Source of the DNA: JAICYJ01 sp963766445 | GTDB lineage: Bacteria; Actinomycetota; Thermoleophilia; Gaiellales; JAICJC01 | Assembly: GCA_963766445.1 (NCBI GenBank) | Contig: CAVXZW010000012.1 | Location: 186,001 to 250,000 of the forward strand | Direction of reading: 5' to 3' | Length of the DNA: 64,000 nucleotides | Shown here: piece after piece, positions 27,124-36,440 of the stretch | Numbering within the stretch: position 1 is the first letter of the stretch | How the letters are laid out: every line of letters starts with the position of its first letter | Made by a program: the position numbers and the translations under genes | Notes under the pieces: generated by a model | Told to the model about the DNA's origin: nothing | What the model saw: only the letters and a program-made list of their open reading frames with translations | The model's database searches: none

Positions 27124-27865
27124 GCGCGTGATCCCCTGCCTGGACGTCCGCGGCGGCCGGCTGGTGAAGGGCATCAACTTCGAGTCGCTGCGCGACTGCG
27201 GCGATCCGGTCGACGCGGCGACGCGCTACGCCGCGGACGGCGCCGACGAGATCGTGTGGCTGAACATCGCCGCAGGCGAGGAGAGCTGGACGGCGCTCCT
27301 GCGCGCGGTCGAGCGGGCGGCCGAGACGGTCGACGTGCCCCTGTGCGTGGGCGGCGGCGTCTCCGGGACGGCCCAGGGCCGCGAGCTGCTGCTGGCCGGC
27401 GCCGACAAGGTCAGCGTCAACACGGCGCCGCTCGAACGGCCTGCGCTGATCGCGGAGCTGGCCGACCGGTTCGGTAGCCAGTGCGTGGTGGTGGCGATCG
27501 ACGCCGCCCGCCGCAACGGCGGCTGGCAGGCCCACGCCAGCGGCGGCCGCCGCCCCACCGGCCGCGACGCGCTGGCCTGGGCACGGGAGGCGGCCGAGCT
27601 GGGCGCAGGCGAGCTGCTGGTGACGAGCATCGACAGCGACGGCACGCACCGGGGCTACGACCTGGAGCTGCTGCGGGCGATCTGCGAGGCGGTGCGCGTG
27701 CCGGTGATCGCGTCCGGCGGCGCCGGTCAGCCGGCGGACATCACGGCGGCGCTCGAGACGGGCGCCTCGGCGGCGCTGGCGGCATCGATCTTCCACGACG
27801 GCACGTATCCGATCCACGAGGTGAAACGGGAGGTGGCGGCGTGCGGCCTGCCGATCAGGATCTGA
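27113..27865 (+). CDS. hisF: Imidazole glycerol phosphate synthase cyclase subunit
   Basis: 250 residues, intact TIM barrel: KRVIPCLDVRGGRLVKGINF (catalytic Asp), DEIVWLNIAAGEES, LCVGGGVS, ADKVSVNTAPLERP, VVVAIDAARRNGGW (second catalytic Asp), TSIDSDGTHRGYDLELL, VIASGGAGQPADI. The phosphate-strand motif reads WLNI where many HisF have FLDI. TTG 27113 is chosen because it gives the standard MLxKRVIPCLD start; GTG 27128 is an alternative. It overlaps the corrected hisH end. Confidence 0.95.
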   Translation: MLRKRVIPCLDVRGGRLVKGINFESLRDCGDPVDAATRYAADGADEIVWLNIAAGEESWTALLRAVERAAETVDVPLCVGGGVSGTAQGRELLLAGADKVSVNTAPLERPALIAELADRFGSQCVVVAIDAARRNGGWQAHASGGRRPTGRDALAWAREAAELGAGELLVTSIDSDGTHRGYDLELLRAICEAVRVPVIASGGAGQPADITAALETGASAALAASIFHDGTYPIHEVKREVAACGLPIRI

Positions 27866-28441
27866 CGCTCGAGCCGGGGCAGCTGGTCACCTGCGTCGTC
27901 CAGGACGCCGCGCAGCGGCGACGTGCTGATGGTGGCCTGGGCCGACCAGGAGGCGCTGGACGCAACCCGTGAGACCGGCCTCGCGCACTTCCACTCGCGA
28001 TCGCGCAACCGGCTCTGGAAGAAGGGCGAGACGTCCGGAAACACGATGGCGGTGGAGTCGATCACACCCGACTGCGACGGCGACACGCTGCTGGTGCGCG
28101 TGCACGCGGCCGGGCCGGCCTGCCACACCGGCGAGCAGACCTGTTTCGGGCCGCGACGGTTCGACGCACGGCCGGCCGTGCTGGCCGAGCTGGCCGCCGT
28201 GATCGAGTCGCGCCGCGGTCAGACCGAAGACAGCTACGTGGCCGGCATGCTGGGCTCGGCGCGGGAGGCGCCCCAGCGCAAGGTCGGCGAGGAGGCCGTC
28301 GAGGTGCTGCTGGCAGAGGCCGGCAGCCCGGAGCTGGTGGCCGAGGTCGCCGACCTCTGGTTCCACTCGATGCTGCTGCTGGCGCGGGACGGGATCGACC
28401 CGCTGGCGCCGCTCGAGGTGCTGCGGCAGCGCCGCTCGTGA
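27841..28441 (+). CDS. hisI: HisIE: phosphoribosyl-AMP cyclohydrolase / phosphoribosyl-ATP pyrophosphatase (frameshift)
   Basis: Bifunctional second/third step, about 199 residues after dropping one base near 27914. HisI part: LVTCVVQDA then SGDVLMVAWADQEALDATRETGLAHFHSRSRN, LWKKGETSGN, and the metal Cys motif ACHTGEQTCF. HisE part from ~residue 110: ELAAVIESRRG, DSYVAGML, KVGEEAVEVLLAEA (EExxE), ADLWFHSMLLLA. GTG 27841 lies 25 nt inside the hisF end. Last gene of the his run; hisD is not in the window. Confidence 0.9.
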
Positions 28442-28450
28442 GGCGATCAG

Positions 28451-28456
28451 TAAGGT
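28451..28456 (+). promoter_or_regulatory. -10 hexamer TAAGGT for the lipoprotein gene
   Basis: TAAGGT, six bases, then GTG 28463, with no Shine-Dalgarno. The same hexamer stands 7 nt before the phosphodiesterase gene at 39278. Confidence 0.45.
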
Positions 28457-28462
28457 TTCCGC

Positions 28463-29020
28463 GTGCTGATGCGGCTGACCGCCCTGCTTGCGATCGTGCT
28501 CGCGACCGCCGCCTGTAGCGGCGGCTCCTCCGGCGCCACCTCCGCCGGCAGCGGCACCTCCGCGCCCACGGCCACCGTCCTGCCCGCCTCGGGCACGGTC
28601 AAGCTGTCGGACGGCATCACCTACACGGTGGCCGCGCCCGGCACCACGCTTCGGCTGGACAACCTGGCACTGCGCATCATGGGCCTGCGCTGGGAGAGGC
28701 ACGTCCCCGTCACGGTGACGCCGCCGGGCACGCGCATCTTCGCCGTGTTCACCGTCGCCATCGCCAACGACAGCAACCAGGCCGCGACCGTGGAGCCGAC
28801 GCAGGTGTGGCTGCGCACCTCGCTCAACCACACCTACCTGGCCGCCGCCGGCGCCAACACGCCGCGCCCGCTGATCGGCCGGCAGCTGCGGGCGGGCGAG
28901 CGCGCCGTGGGCACGCTGGCCTTCCCGCTACCCGGCAGGCAGCCGGGCGGGCTGCTCGTCTACCGGTTCGGCGACACCCCAGCCGGCGCCCGTCACGTCG
29001 GGATCGCCCGCTACCGCTGA
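28463..29020 (+). CDS. DUF4352-like secreted lipoprotein
   Basis: 185 residues. A lipobox ATAAC-SGG follows a hydrophobic signal (LTALLAIVLA), with a Ser/Thr/Ala-rich linker to about residue 40. The remainder looks like an immunoglobulin-like beta sandwich of DUF4352 type (RIFAVFTVAIANDSNQAATVEP, RQLRAGERAVGTLAFPLP, GGLLVYRFGDTP). Function unknown. Its stop overlaps the ligD ATG by one base (TGATG). Confidence 0.75.
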   Translation: MLMRLTALLAIVLATAACSGGSSGATSAGSGTSAPTATVLPASGTVKLSDGITYTVAAPGTTLRLDNLALRIMGLRWERHVPVTVTPPGTRIFAVFTVAIANDSNQAATVEPTQVWLRTSLNHTYLAAAGANTPRPLIGRQLRAGERAVGTLAFPLPGRQPGGLLVYRFGDTPAGARHVGIARYR

Positions 29021-31248
29021 TGTCGCTCGACGAGTACCGCCGCAAGCGACGGCCGGGCGGACGCCCGAGCCGGCGGGTGGCGAGGCGGAGCCGGCGGAGG
29101 GCGGGCGGCCGGTGTTCGTGGTGCAGCGACACGACGCGCGGCGCCTGCACTACGACCTGCGGCTGGAGATGAACGGCGTGCTGGCCAGCTGGGCGCTGCC
29201 CAAGGGCTTGCCGCTCGAGGTCGGTGAGCGCTACCTGGCCGTGCACACCGAGGACCACCCGATGCAGTACGCCACCTTCTCCGGCGTGATCCCCAAGGGC
29301 CAGTACGGCGCCGGCACGATGGAGATCTGGGACCACGGCAGCTACGAGCTGGTCGAGCGCAAGCGCGACGGCGGCCTCACGGTACGCCTGGCCGGGGAGC
29401 GGCTGCAGGGGCTGTGGACGCTGGTGCCGGCCCACATGGGCGGGGACGAGAAGAACTGGCTCGTGATCAAGAAGCGCGACTCGCCGGAGCAGGTCGCCCG
29501 GGCGGCGCCGGCCGGCTACGCGCCGATGCTGGCGACCCCCGCCGACCGGCTGCCTGGGCGCGGGCGCTGGCTGCACGAGGTGAAGTGGGACGGCTACCGG
29601 GTGGTGGCGCGACTTGAGGGCGGCGTCGCGTCGCTGACCAGCCGCCGCGGCGTCGACATGGGCGTGCGGTTCGCCGCCGTGGCGCGGGCGCTGCCCCACG
29701 CGCTGCGCACATCCGACTGCGTGGTCGACGGCGAGCTGTGCATGCTGGACGAGGACGGCCGGCCCAGCTTCTCGCTGATGCAGCGGGGGGAGGGATCGCC
29801 CGCGTACTACCTGTTCGACCTGCTCGAGCTGGAGCGCCGGCCGCTGATCGACCAGCCCCTGGAACAGCGTCGCGAGCAGCTGGCCGAGCTGCTGGTGGAG
29901 GGAAACCCGCTGGTGCGGCTGTCGGCCGGATTCGAGGACGGGGCGGCGCTGCTTCGGGCCGTCGTCGCGCAGAACCTGGAAGGCGTCGTGGCCAAGCGGC
30001 TAGGCTCGCCCTATCGGCCGGGACGACGGACAGCGGACTGGGTGAAGGTGAAGACGCGACAGGATGGTGAGTTTCTGGTCCTTGGCTGGACGGCCGGCCA
30101 GGGGTCGCGAGAGGCGCTGGGCGCGCTGGTGCTGGGCGAGGGCGAGGGCAAGGACCTGGCCTGGGTCGGGAACGTCGGCAGCGGCCTGGACGAGCGCAGC
30201 ATCGCCGAGCTGCTGCGCCGGATGGAGCCCCTGCGGGTGGCCAAGCCGCCGCTCGATCCGGTGCCGAAGATGCCCAAGACGCCGGCCCGGCTGGTGACGT
30301 GGATCGAGCCGCGGCTGGCCGTGAAGGTGCAGTTCACGGAGCGCACGCGCGATGGCCGGCTGCGCGCGCCCGTGTTCCTGGGGATGGCCGAGGAGCGCGC
30401 GCCGCGGCGCCGCTCGCGGGTGACGCTCTCGAACCCGGACAAGGTGTTCTTCCCCGACGAGGGCATCACCAAGGGCGACCTGTTCGCCTACTACGAGGCC
30501 GTCTCGGACGGTGGTGGTGCCGCACCTGCACGACCGGCCGTTCACGATGCTGCGCTACCCGGACGGCATCAAGGGCAAGAGCTTCTTCCAGAAGGACGCC
30601 CCCAGCCACCTGCCGGCGTGGGTGCGCACCTACACCCACGACGGGATCCGCTACATCCTGGTCAACGACGCGGACACGCTGGCCTGGGTGGTGAACATGG
30701 GCTGCATCGACCTGCACCCGTGGCTGGCCCGCCGCGACCGGCCCGACCGGCCGGATCTGGTCATGTTCGACCTCGACCCGGCCGAGGGCGTGCCGTATCG
30801 ACCGTGGTCGAGGTGGCGCTGCTGGTGCGCCAGGCGCTGTCGGCGCTGAAGCTGGAGGGCGTTCCCGCGCACCAGCGGCGGCAAGGGCATGCACATCCTG
30901 GTGCCGATCGAGCGGCGCACCGACCAGTCCGGCGCGCGCGCGTTCGTGGCGGCGGTGGCGCGGGCGCTGGCGCGGACGCACCCGGACCTGATCACGACCA
31001 AGTGGAAGAAGTCGGAGCGGCACGGCGTGCTCGTCGACGCCAACCAGAACGGGCTGGGACGGACGACGGCTGCCGCCTACTCGGTGCGGCCGCGGCCGGG
31101 GGCCACGGTGGCCACGCCGCTGGCCTGGGACGAGCTGACGCCGGACCTCGATCCCACGGCGTTCACGATGGAGGCCGTGATCGAGCGGATCAGCCGGCTC
31201 GGCGACCTCGCGTCGCCGTTGCTCGGCCGCCGCCAGCGCCTGCCTTAG
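29020..31248 (+). CDS. ligD: ATP-dependent DNA ligase D, PE-LIG-POL order (four frameshifts)
   Basis: Non-homologous end-joining ligase, about 742 residues once four indels are corrected (one base missing near 29049, one extra near 30510, one missing near 30797, one extra near 30869). Domains in order: 3'-phosphoesterase (FVVQRHDARRLHYDLRLEM, ~31-150), ligase with catalytic Lys in LHEVKWDGYRVV (~190), then EGVVAKRLGSPYRPGRR and the OB fold, then a primase-like polymerase (~465 on: LSNPDKVFFPDEGITKGDL, HDRPFTMLRYPDGIKG, VMFDLDPAEG, TSGGKGMHI). The order is that of Pseudomonas LigD, not the POL-first mycobacterial one. Its end overlaps ku by 59 nt. Confidence 0.92.
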
Positions 31249-32062
31249 CGGCCGGCTTGGCCGGGCTCTTCTTCTTGGCCGGCTTCTTGACCTCGTCCAG
31301 CGACGCCTGCAGGGCGGCCAGCAGGTCGGGCGCGGCCGGCGCCTCGCTCTCGACGGCGCGCTTGACGCCCTCGCCACTGCGCTTGGCCTCGATCACGCCC
31401 ATCAGCCGCTCGCGGTACTCGTCGTGGTACTTGTCCGGGTCGAACGTCCCCTGGTACTGGCCGATCAGCTGCATGGCCATCTCCAGCTGGCGCTTGTCGA
31501 CCTTGGCGCGGTCGGGGGCGATGCCGTCGATCGGACGCACCTCGTCGGCGAAGAACATCTTCTCGAGCGTGAGTACGCCCTCGCGGACTCGCAGGCAGCC
31601 GAGGTTCTCGCGCTCGTGGAAGACGTAGGTCGCGACCGCCACCAGGTCGGCCTGCTCCATCGCCTTCACGAGCAGCGCGTAGACCGGCTCGGCCGAGTCC
31701 TCGGTGGGGCCGAGGTAGTAGGTGCGCTCGAAGTAGATCGGATCGATCTCCGCGGCCGGGACGAAGTCGTGGATCGTGATCGTCTTGTACGTCTCCGGCG
31801 CGGCCGCCTCGAAGTCCTCGTCGTTCAGGAAGACGAACTCGTCCTCCTCGACCTGGTACGCCTTGACGATCTCCTCGTTGGGGACGGGCTCGTCTTCGAG
31901 CTTGCAGATCTTCTGGTAGCCGATGCGGCCGCCGTCCTTCTCGTGGATCAGGTTGAACTTCAGGTTCTGCTCACTGATCGCCGCGTACATGCGCACGGGC
32001 GCGTTCACCAGGCCGAAGCTGATGCTCCCGCTCCATACAGCTCGTGGTCTCACTGAAGCCAT
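31190..32062 (-). CDS. ku: Ku protein, NHEJ end-binding
   Basis: Homodimeric DNA end-binding protein that recruits LigD, 290 residues. Ku core motifs: RAVWSGSISFGLVNAPVRMY, VFLNDEDFEAAAPE, IDPIYFERTYYLGP, EMAMQLIGQYQGTFDPDKYHDEYRERL. The C-terminal ~45 residues are Lys/Ala/Pro/Gly-rich (KKPAKKKSPAKPAAKAG), the kind of basic tail that contacts DNA or LigD. ATG 32062; a TTGCCA-N16-TATCGT promoter candidate lies upstream. Convergent with and overlapping ligD. Confidence 0.95.
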   Translation of the reverse strand: MASVRPRAVWSGSISFGLVNAPVRMYAAISEQNLKFNLIHEKDGGRIGYQKICKLEDEPVPNEEIVKAYQVEEDEFVFLNDEDFEAAAPETYKTITIHDFVPAAEIDPIYFERTYYLGPTEDSAEPVYALLVKAMEQADLVAVATYVFHERENLGCLRVREGVLTLEKMFFADEVRPIDGIAPDRAKVDKRQLEMAMQLIGQYQGTFDPDKYHDEYRERLMGVIEAKRSGEGVKRAVESEAPAAPDLLAALQASLDEVKKPAKKKSPAKPAAKAGAGGGRATATRGRRAG

Positions 32063-32123
32063 CTCACCTACACGATAGGGGAAAACCGGATTCTGGCAAC
32101 ACGGCCAGATTCCTGCCAGCACA

Positions 32124-32252
32124 TGGAACGGAGGTGCCGGGCACCGTCACGGCGCCTGTTGCATGTCCGTGACAGGAAACCCGCCACCGGCGTCACGGGA
32201 GCGTCACGCCTCGGTAACGCGTGTAACGACGGTGCCCGGCACCTCCGTTCCA
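32124..32252. repeat. REPIN/MITE-like element with 25-bp perfect inverted arms
   Basis: Arms 32124-32148 and 32228-32252 are exact reverse complements; each contains the palindromic core GGTGCCGGGCACC preceded by TGGAACGGA. The 79-bp interior has several GTCACG/CGTGAC words. It sits in the 202-bp gap between ku and lysA and has no ORF. The layout (two REP-like palindromes in opposite orientation) is that of REP doublets mobilised by RAYT transposases; no transposase is in the window. Confidence 0.7.
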
Positions 32253-32264
32253 CCCAGTGGGGGC

Positions 32265-33512
32265 TCACACCTCGCGCGCCAGCAGGTCCTCGATCGTCTC
32301 GCGCCGCTGCACTAGCCGCGCCTGGCCGTCGGACACCATCACCGCCGCCGGCCGCGGCAGCTGGTTGTAGGTCGACGCCATGCTGGCGTTGTAGGCGCCG
32401 GTTGCCGGCACCGCCAGCAGGTCGCCCGGGTGCAGTTCGGGCAGCTCGATCCGCTCGATCAGGACGTCGCCGGACTCGCAGTGCTTGCCCGCGATCGTGT
32501 ACACCGTTCGCCCGTCCTCGTCCGGCCGGTCGCAGACGACCGCCGTGTAGCGCGCGCCGTACAGCGCCGGCCGCGGGTTGTCGGACATGCCGCCGTCCAC
32601 CGCTGCGTACACGGTGCCGTCGGCCGCGCGCTTGATCGATCCGACCCGGTACAGCGTCGTCCCGGCCGGCCCCGCGATCGAGCGGCCCGGTTCCACCACC
32701 AGCTCCGGCATCGGCAGACCGTGTGCGATCAGCGCGTCGGTCAGGTGCGCGCAGATCGCCTCCAGCGATGGCTGGATCTCGAGCTCGATGTCGCCCGGCG
32801 CGTGAGCGATTCCCAGCCCGCCGCCCAGGTCGAGCACCGGCAGCTCGCCCAGCCCGTGCTCTTCGATGAACGCGACCAGCCAGTCGACCGCGCTCGCGTA
32901 CGTCCCCAGCTGGTTGATCTGCGACCCCAGATGCACGTGCAGCCCCACCGGCTGCACGTGCAGCAGCGACCCCGCGCGGTCGAGCGCGTCCAGCGCGTCC
33001 GGCGCCGCGAACCCGAACTTGGAGCCGTGGTGGCCGGTCCTGATCTTGGCGTGCGTGTCGGCGTCGATGCCGGGCGTGACGCGCACCAGCACCGGCTGCA
33101 CACGGCCTGCGGCCGCCGCCAGCCGCTCGACCTGGTCGAGCTCGCGCATGTGGTCGACGATCACCAGCCCGCACCCGGCCCCGATCGCCGCCGACAGGTC
33201 GGCCTCGGACTTGTTGTTGCCGTGGACGATGACCGACTCCGGCGCGGCGCCGGCGCGCAGCGCCGCCGCCAGCTCGCCGGCAGAGGCCACGTCGGCGCCA
33301 AGCCCCTCCCCCACCACCGCCGCGATCACCGCCACCGTGGCGTTGGCCTTGCAGGCGTACACCGCCCGCGACGCTTCTGGGTAGCTCTCCAGCCCCGCCA
33401 GGTAGGCCCGCGACCGGGCCCGCAGCTCGAGCTCGTCGTAGACGTACAGCGGCGTCCCGAACTCGGCCGCCAGCGCGGATGCCGCGACGCCGCCCAGCAG
33501 CAGCTCGCTCAC
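32265..33512 (-). CDS. lysA: Diaminopimelate decarboxylase
   Basis: PLP enzyme making L-lysine from meso-diaminopimelate, 415 residues. Motifs: TPLYVYDELELRARSR, the PLP lysine in AVYACKANAT, HGNNKSEADL, GLHVHLGSQI, LDLGGGLGIAHAPGD, VEPGRSIAG, and the other active-site loop KHCESGDVL, then ATGAYNASMASTYN. GTG 33512 overlaps the argH stop by 4 nt, so lysine synthesis ends the arginine gene chain. Confidence 0.95.
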   Translation of the reverse strand: MSELLLGGVAASALAAEFGTPLYVYDELELRARSRAYLAGLESYPEASRAVYACKANATVAVIAAVVGEGLGADVASAGELAAALRAGAAPESVIVHGNNKSEADLSAAIGAGCGLVIVDHMRELDQVERLAAAAGRVQPVLVRVTPGIDADTHAKIRTGHHGSKFGFAAPDALDALDRAGSLLHVQPVGLHVHLGSQINQLGTYASAVDWLVAFIEEHGLGELPVLDLGGGLGIAHAPGDIELEIQPSLEAICAHLTDALIAHGLPMPELVVEPGRSIAGPAGTTLYRVGSIKRAADGTVYAAVDGGMSDNPRPALYGARYTAVVCDRPDEDGRTVYTIAGKHCESGDVLIERIELPELHPGDLLAVPATGAYNASMASTYNQLPRPAAVMVSDGQARLVQRRETIEDLLAREV

Positions 33513-34780
33513 AGCGCCGCGACCGCCGCGCGGGCCTCGGCCAGCTGCGCACGCAGGCCGTCCGGCGCCAGCCGGCCGGCCGCGGCCTGCTCGGCGGTCG
33601 GCTCGGCGAACCGCTCGCCTGCGGCCACCCGCTCCGCCACCCGCGAGTGCGCCTCACGGAAGGGCACGCCCTCGCGCACCAGCTGCTCGGCCAGATCTGT
33701 CGCGACCGTGCGCCCGTCCCCGGCCGCCGCCGCCATCCGCTCGCGGTCGAAACGCAGCCCGCACACGCACACCGTCAGCGCCGCCAGCGACCCGGACAGG
33801 TCGTCGACCTGGTCGAAGCTGGCCCGCTTGTCCTCCTGCAGGTCGCGGTTGTACGCCAGCGGCAGCCCCTTGAGGGTGGACAGCAGCCCGGCCAGCCGCC
33901 CGATCGCGGTGCCGGCCTTGCCCCGCACCAGCTCCGCCGCGTCCGGGTTCTTCTTCTGCGGCATCATCGAGCTGCCGGTGGCGGCGCTGTCGTCCAGCTC
34001 GGCGAAGCCGTACTCGGCCGACGTCCACAGCACCAGCTCCTCGCCGATCCGCGACAGGTGCACCATCGCCACTGCGGCCGCGTAGCAGAGCCCGGTCAGG
34101 TAGTCGCGGTCGGACACCGCATCCAGCGAGTTTGAAAACGAGCGGGCGAAGCCCAGCTCCGCCGCCACCCACTCCGGGTCGAGCGGCAGGCTCGAGCCGG
34201 CCAGCGCGCCCGCGCCCAGCGGGCACACGTCGGCCGCCTCGCGCACCTGGGACAGCCGCCGGCCGTCGCGGGTCAGCGCCCAGACGTGGGCGGCCAGATG
34301 CTGGCCCAGCCACACCGGCTGTGCGCGCTGGCCGTGGGTGTAGCCCGGCAGCACGGCGTCGCCCTCGGCGTCGGCGCGGTCGAGCAGCGCGGTGGCCAGC
34401 CCGCGCACGCCCTCGATCAGGTCGCCGCAGGCCTGCTTGGCCCACAGCCGCATCGCGGTCTGCACCTGGTCGTTGCGACTGCGGCCGGCGTGGACGCGCG
34501 GCCCACGCTCACCCAGCAGCCGCTCGATCGCCGAGTGCACGTCCTCGTCGCTTGCCTCCGGCTCCACCTCCACCGAGGCCAGCGCCGCCACGATCGCGTC
34601 GGCCTCAGCCGAGTCGATCAGGCCCTGGCGGGCCAGCATCCGCACGTGCACGGCGCTGGCGCGCAGGTCGTATGGCAGCAGCCGCCGGTCGACCGCCAGC
34701 GAGGCGGTGAAGTCGAGGATGGCAGGATCCAGGCCGCCGGACAGGCGGCCGGCCCAGAGCGGTTCAGGGTTCCCCGTCAC
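33509..34780 (-). CDS. argH: Argininosuccinate lyase
   Basis: Last step of arginine synthesis, releasing fumarate. 423 residues. Family motifs: DEDVHSAIERLL, GRSRNDQVQTAMRLW, LPGYTHGQRAQPVWLGQHL (catalytic His), and the fumarase/lyase signature GSSMMPQKKNPDAAELVRGK. The GTG start overlaps the argG stop (GTGA). Confidence 0.96.
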   Translation of the reverse strand: MTGNPEPLWAGRLSGGLDPAILDFTASLAVDRRLLPYDLRASAVHVRMLARQGLIDSAEADAIVAALASVEVEPEASDEDVHSAIERLLGERGPRVHAGRSRNDQVQTAMRLWAKQACGDLIEGVRGLATALLDRADAEGDAVLPGYTHGQRAQPVWLGQHLAAHVWALTRDGRRLSQVREAADVCPLGAGALAGSSLPLDPEWVAAELGFARSFSNSLDAVSDRDYLTGLCYAAAVAMVHLSRIGEELVLWTSAEYGFAELDDSAATGSSMMPQKKNPDAAELVRGKAGTAIGRLAGLLSTLKGLPLAYNRDLQEDKRASFDQVDDLSGSLAALTVCVCGLRFDRERMAAAAGDGRTVATDLAEQLVREGVPFREAHSRVAERVAAGERFAEPTAEQAAAGRLAPDGLRAQLAEARAAVAAL

Positions 34781-35985
34781 ACCTCGACTGTATCCGGCTG
34801 CGTGGCCGCGGCCCAGGTCTTGGTCGGCAGCGACCATACGTGGATGAAGCCGGCGGCAGCCCTGTGGTGGAAGCTGTCGCCCTCCTCGTAGGTGGCCAGG
34901 CCGTGGTCGTACAGCGACGCCTCGGCCGTCCGCCCCACCACCGCGCAGCTGCCGCGGTAGAGCTTGACCTTGGCGGTGCCCGTGACCGACGCGGTGACGT
35001 GCTGCATGAACGCCTGCAGCGCCGCCCGCAGCGGCGAGTACCAGAGGCCGTTGTAGATCAGGGTCGCGTACTGCAGCGCCAGCTCCTGCTTGGTGTGGGC
35101 GAGGTCGCGCTCGCAGACCAGCTCTTCCACGCCGCCGTAGGCCGCCATCAACAGCGCGGCGGCCGGTGCCTCGTAGATCTCGCGGCTCTTGATCCCGACC
35201 AGCCGGTTCTCGATCATGTCGATGCGGCCGACCCCGTGGGCACCGGCCAGCGCTCCCGCGCGACCGATCAGCGAGACCAGGTCGAGCCGCTCGCCGTCGA
35301 TCGCCACCGGCAGGCCCTGCTCGAACTCGATCTCGACCACCTGCGGCGCGGGCAGCGCCCGCTCCGGCGAGATGGTCAGGGCGAAGGCCTGCTCCGGCGC
35401 CTCCACCCAGGGATCCTCGAGCGGGCCGGCCTCGATCGAGCGGCCCCAAAGGTTGTGGTCGATCGAGAAGGCCTCACCCGACTTGACCGGCACCTCGATG
35501 CCGTGCTGCTCTGCGTAGGCGATCTCCTGCTCGCGGGTCATGCCCCAGTCCCGCACCGGGGCCAGCACTGCCAGGTCGGGCGCCAGCGCGGCCACCGCCG
35601 TCTCGAACCGCACCTGGTCGTTGCCCTTGCCCGTGCAGCCGTGGGCGACCGCCGTCGCGCCGCGGCCGCGGGCGACCGCCACCAGGTGCCGCCCGATCAG
35701 CGGCCGCGAGAGCGCCGATACCAGCGGGTAGCGGCCCTCGTAGAGCGCGCCGGCCTGCAGCACCGGCAGCACGTAGTCGGTGGCGAACTCCTCGCGCGCG
35801 TCGATCACCTCGACGTCGCTGGCGCCGGCCGCGAGCGCGCGGGCGGTGACCGCCTCGGCGTCGACGCCCTGGCCGACGTCGATCAACAGTGCGATCACAT
35901 CGGCGTCGTACTCGTCGGCCAGCCAGCGCAGGGCGACCGATGTGTCGAGGCCGCCGGAATAGGCAAGAACGATGGTGTCTTTCAC
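34777..35985 (-). CDS. argG: Argininosuccinate synthase
   Basis: Joins citrulline and aspartate with ATP; 402 residues. PP-loop LAYSGGLDTSVAL at the N-terminus, RYPLVSALSRPLIG, AHGCTGKGNDQVRFE, and MIENRLVGIKSREIYEAPAA. GTG 35985 lies just behind GGAGAC and overlaps the argR stop by 4 nt. Confidence 0.97.
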   Translation of the reverse strand: MKDTIVLAYSGGLDTSVALRWLADEYDADVIALLIDVGQGVDAEAVTARALAAGASDVEVIDAREEFATDYVLPVLQAGALYEGRYPLVSALSRPLIGRHLVAVARGRGATAVAHGCTGKGNDQVRFETAVAALAPDLAVLAPVRDWGMTREQEIAYAEQHGIEVPVKSGEAFSIDHNLWGRSIEAGPLEDPWVEAPEQAFALTISPERALPAPQVVEIEFEQGLPVAIDGERLDLVSLIGRAGALAGAHGVGRIDMIENRLVGIKSREIYEAPAAALLMAAYGGVEELVCERDLAHTKQELALQYATLIYNGLWYSPLRAALQAFMQHVTASVTGTAKVKLYRGSCAVVGRTAEASLYDHGLATYEEGDSFHHRAAAGFIHVWSLPTKTWAAATQPDTVEV

Positions 35986-36440
35986 GGAGTCTCCTCTTGC
36001 AGCCGCTCGATCAAGCGGATCAGGTCGTGCCCGGTATGTGGCTCGCGGGCGATCAATGCCAGGGTGTCGTCACCGGCGATGGTGCCGATGATCTCGGGGA
36101 AGGACGCGTTGTCGAAGGCGAAGGCAACGGGATGCGCGTTGGCGGGGCCGGTCTTCAGCACCGCCATGTAACCGGACGCCTCCATGCCGCGCACGAGGCC
36201 CAGCGCCAGCACCACCTGCCCGATCGGGTCGACGGGCGCGGCGTCGGAGTCCTCGGACAGCGCGTAGACCAGCCGGCCGTGGCGGCGCACCCGCACCACG
36301 CCCAGGCGGTCGAGGTCGCGCGAGACCGTCGCCTGGGTGACGTCGTGGCCGCGCCGTGCCAGCAGCCGCTGCAGCTGCAGCTGCGTCGAGACCTCGTGCT
36401 CGTCGAGCAGCTCGGTGATCGCCTGCTGTCGCTCGTTCAT
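35982..36440 (-). CDS. argR: Arginine repressor ArgR
   Basis: 152 residues. N-terminal winged helix (QLQRLLARRGHDVTQATVSRDLDRLGVVRVRR), short linker, and the C-terminal hexamerisation/arginine-binding domain with GTIAGDDTLALIAREP. It is encoded inside the operon it should control, between argB and argG, giving an autoregulatory loop. ATG 36440 overlaps the argB stop (ATGA). Confidence 0.95.
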   Translation of the reverse strand: MNERQQAITELLDEHEVSTQLQLQRLLARRGHDVTQATVSRDLDRLGVVRVRRHGRLVYALSEDSDAAPVDPIGQVVLALGLVRGMEASGYMAVLKTGPANAHPVAFAFDNASFPEIIGTIAGDDTLALIAREPHTGHDLIRLIERLQEETP

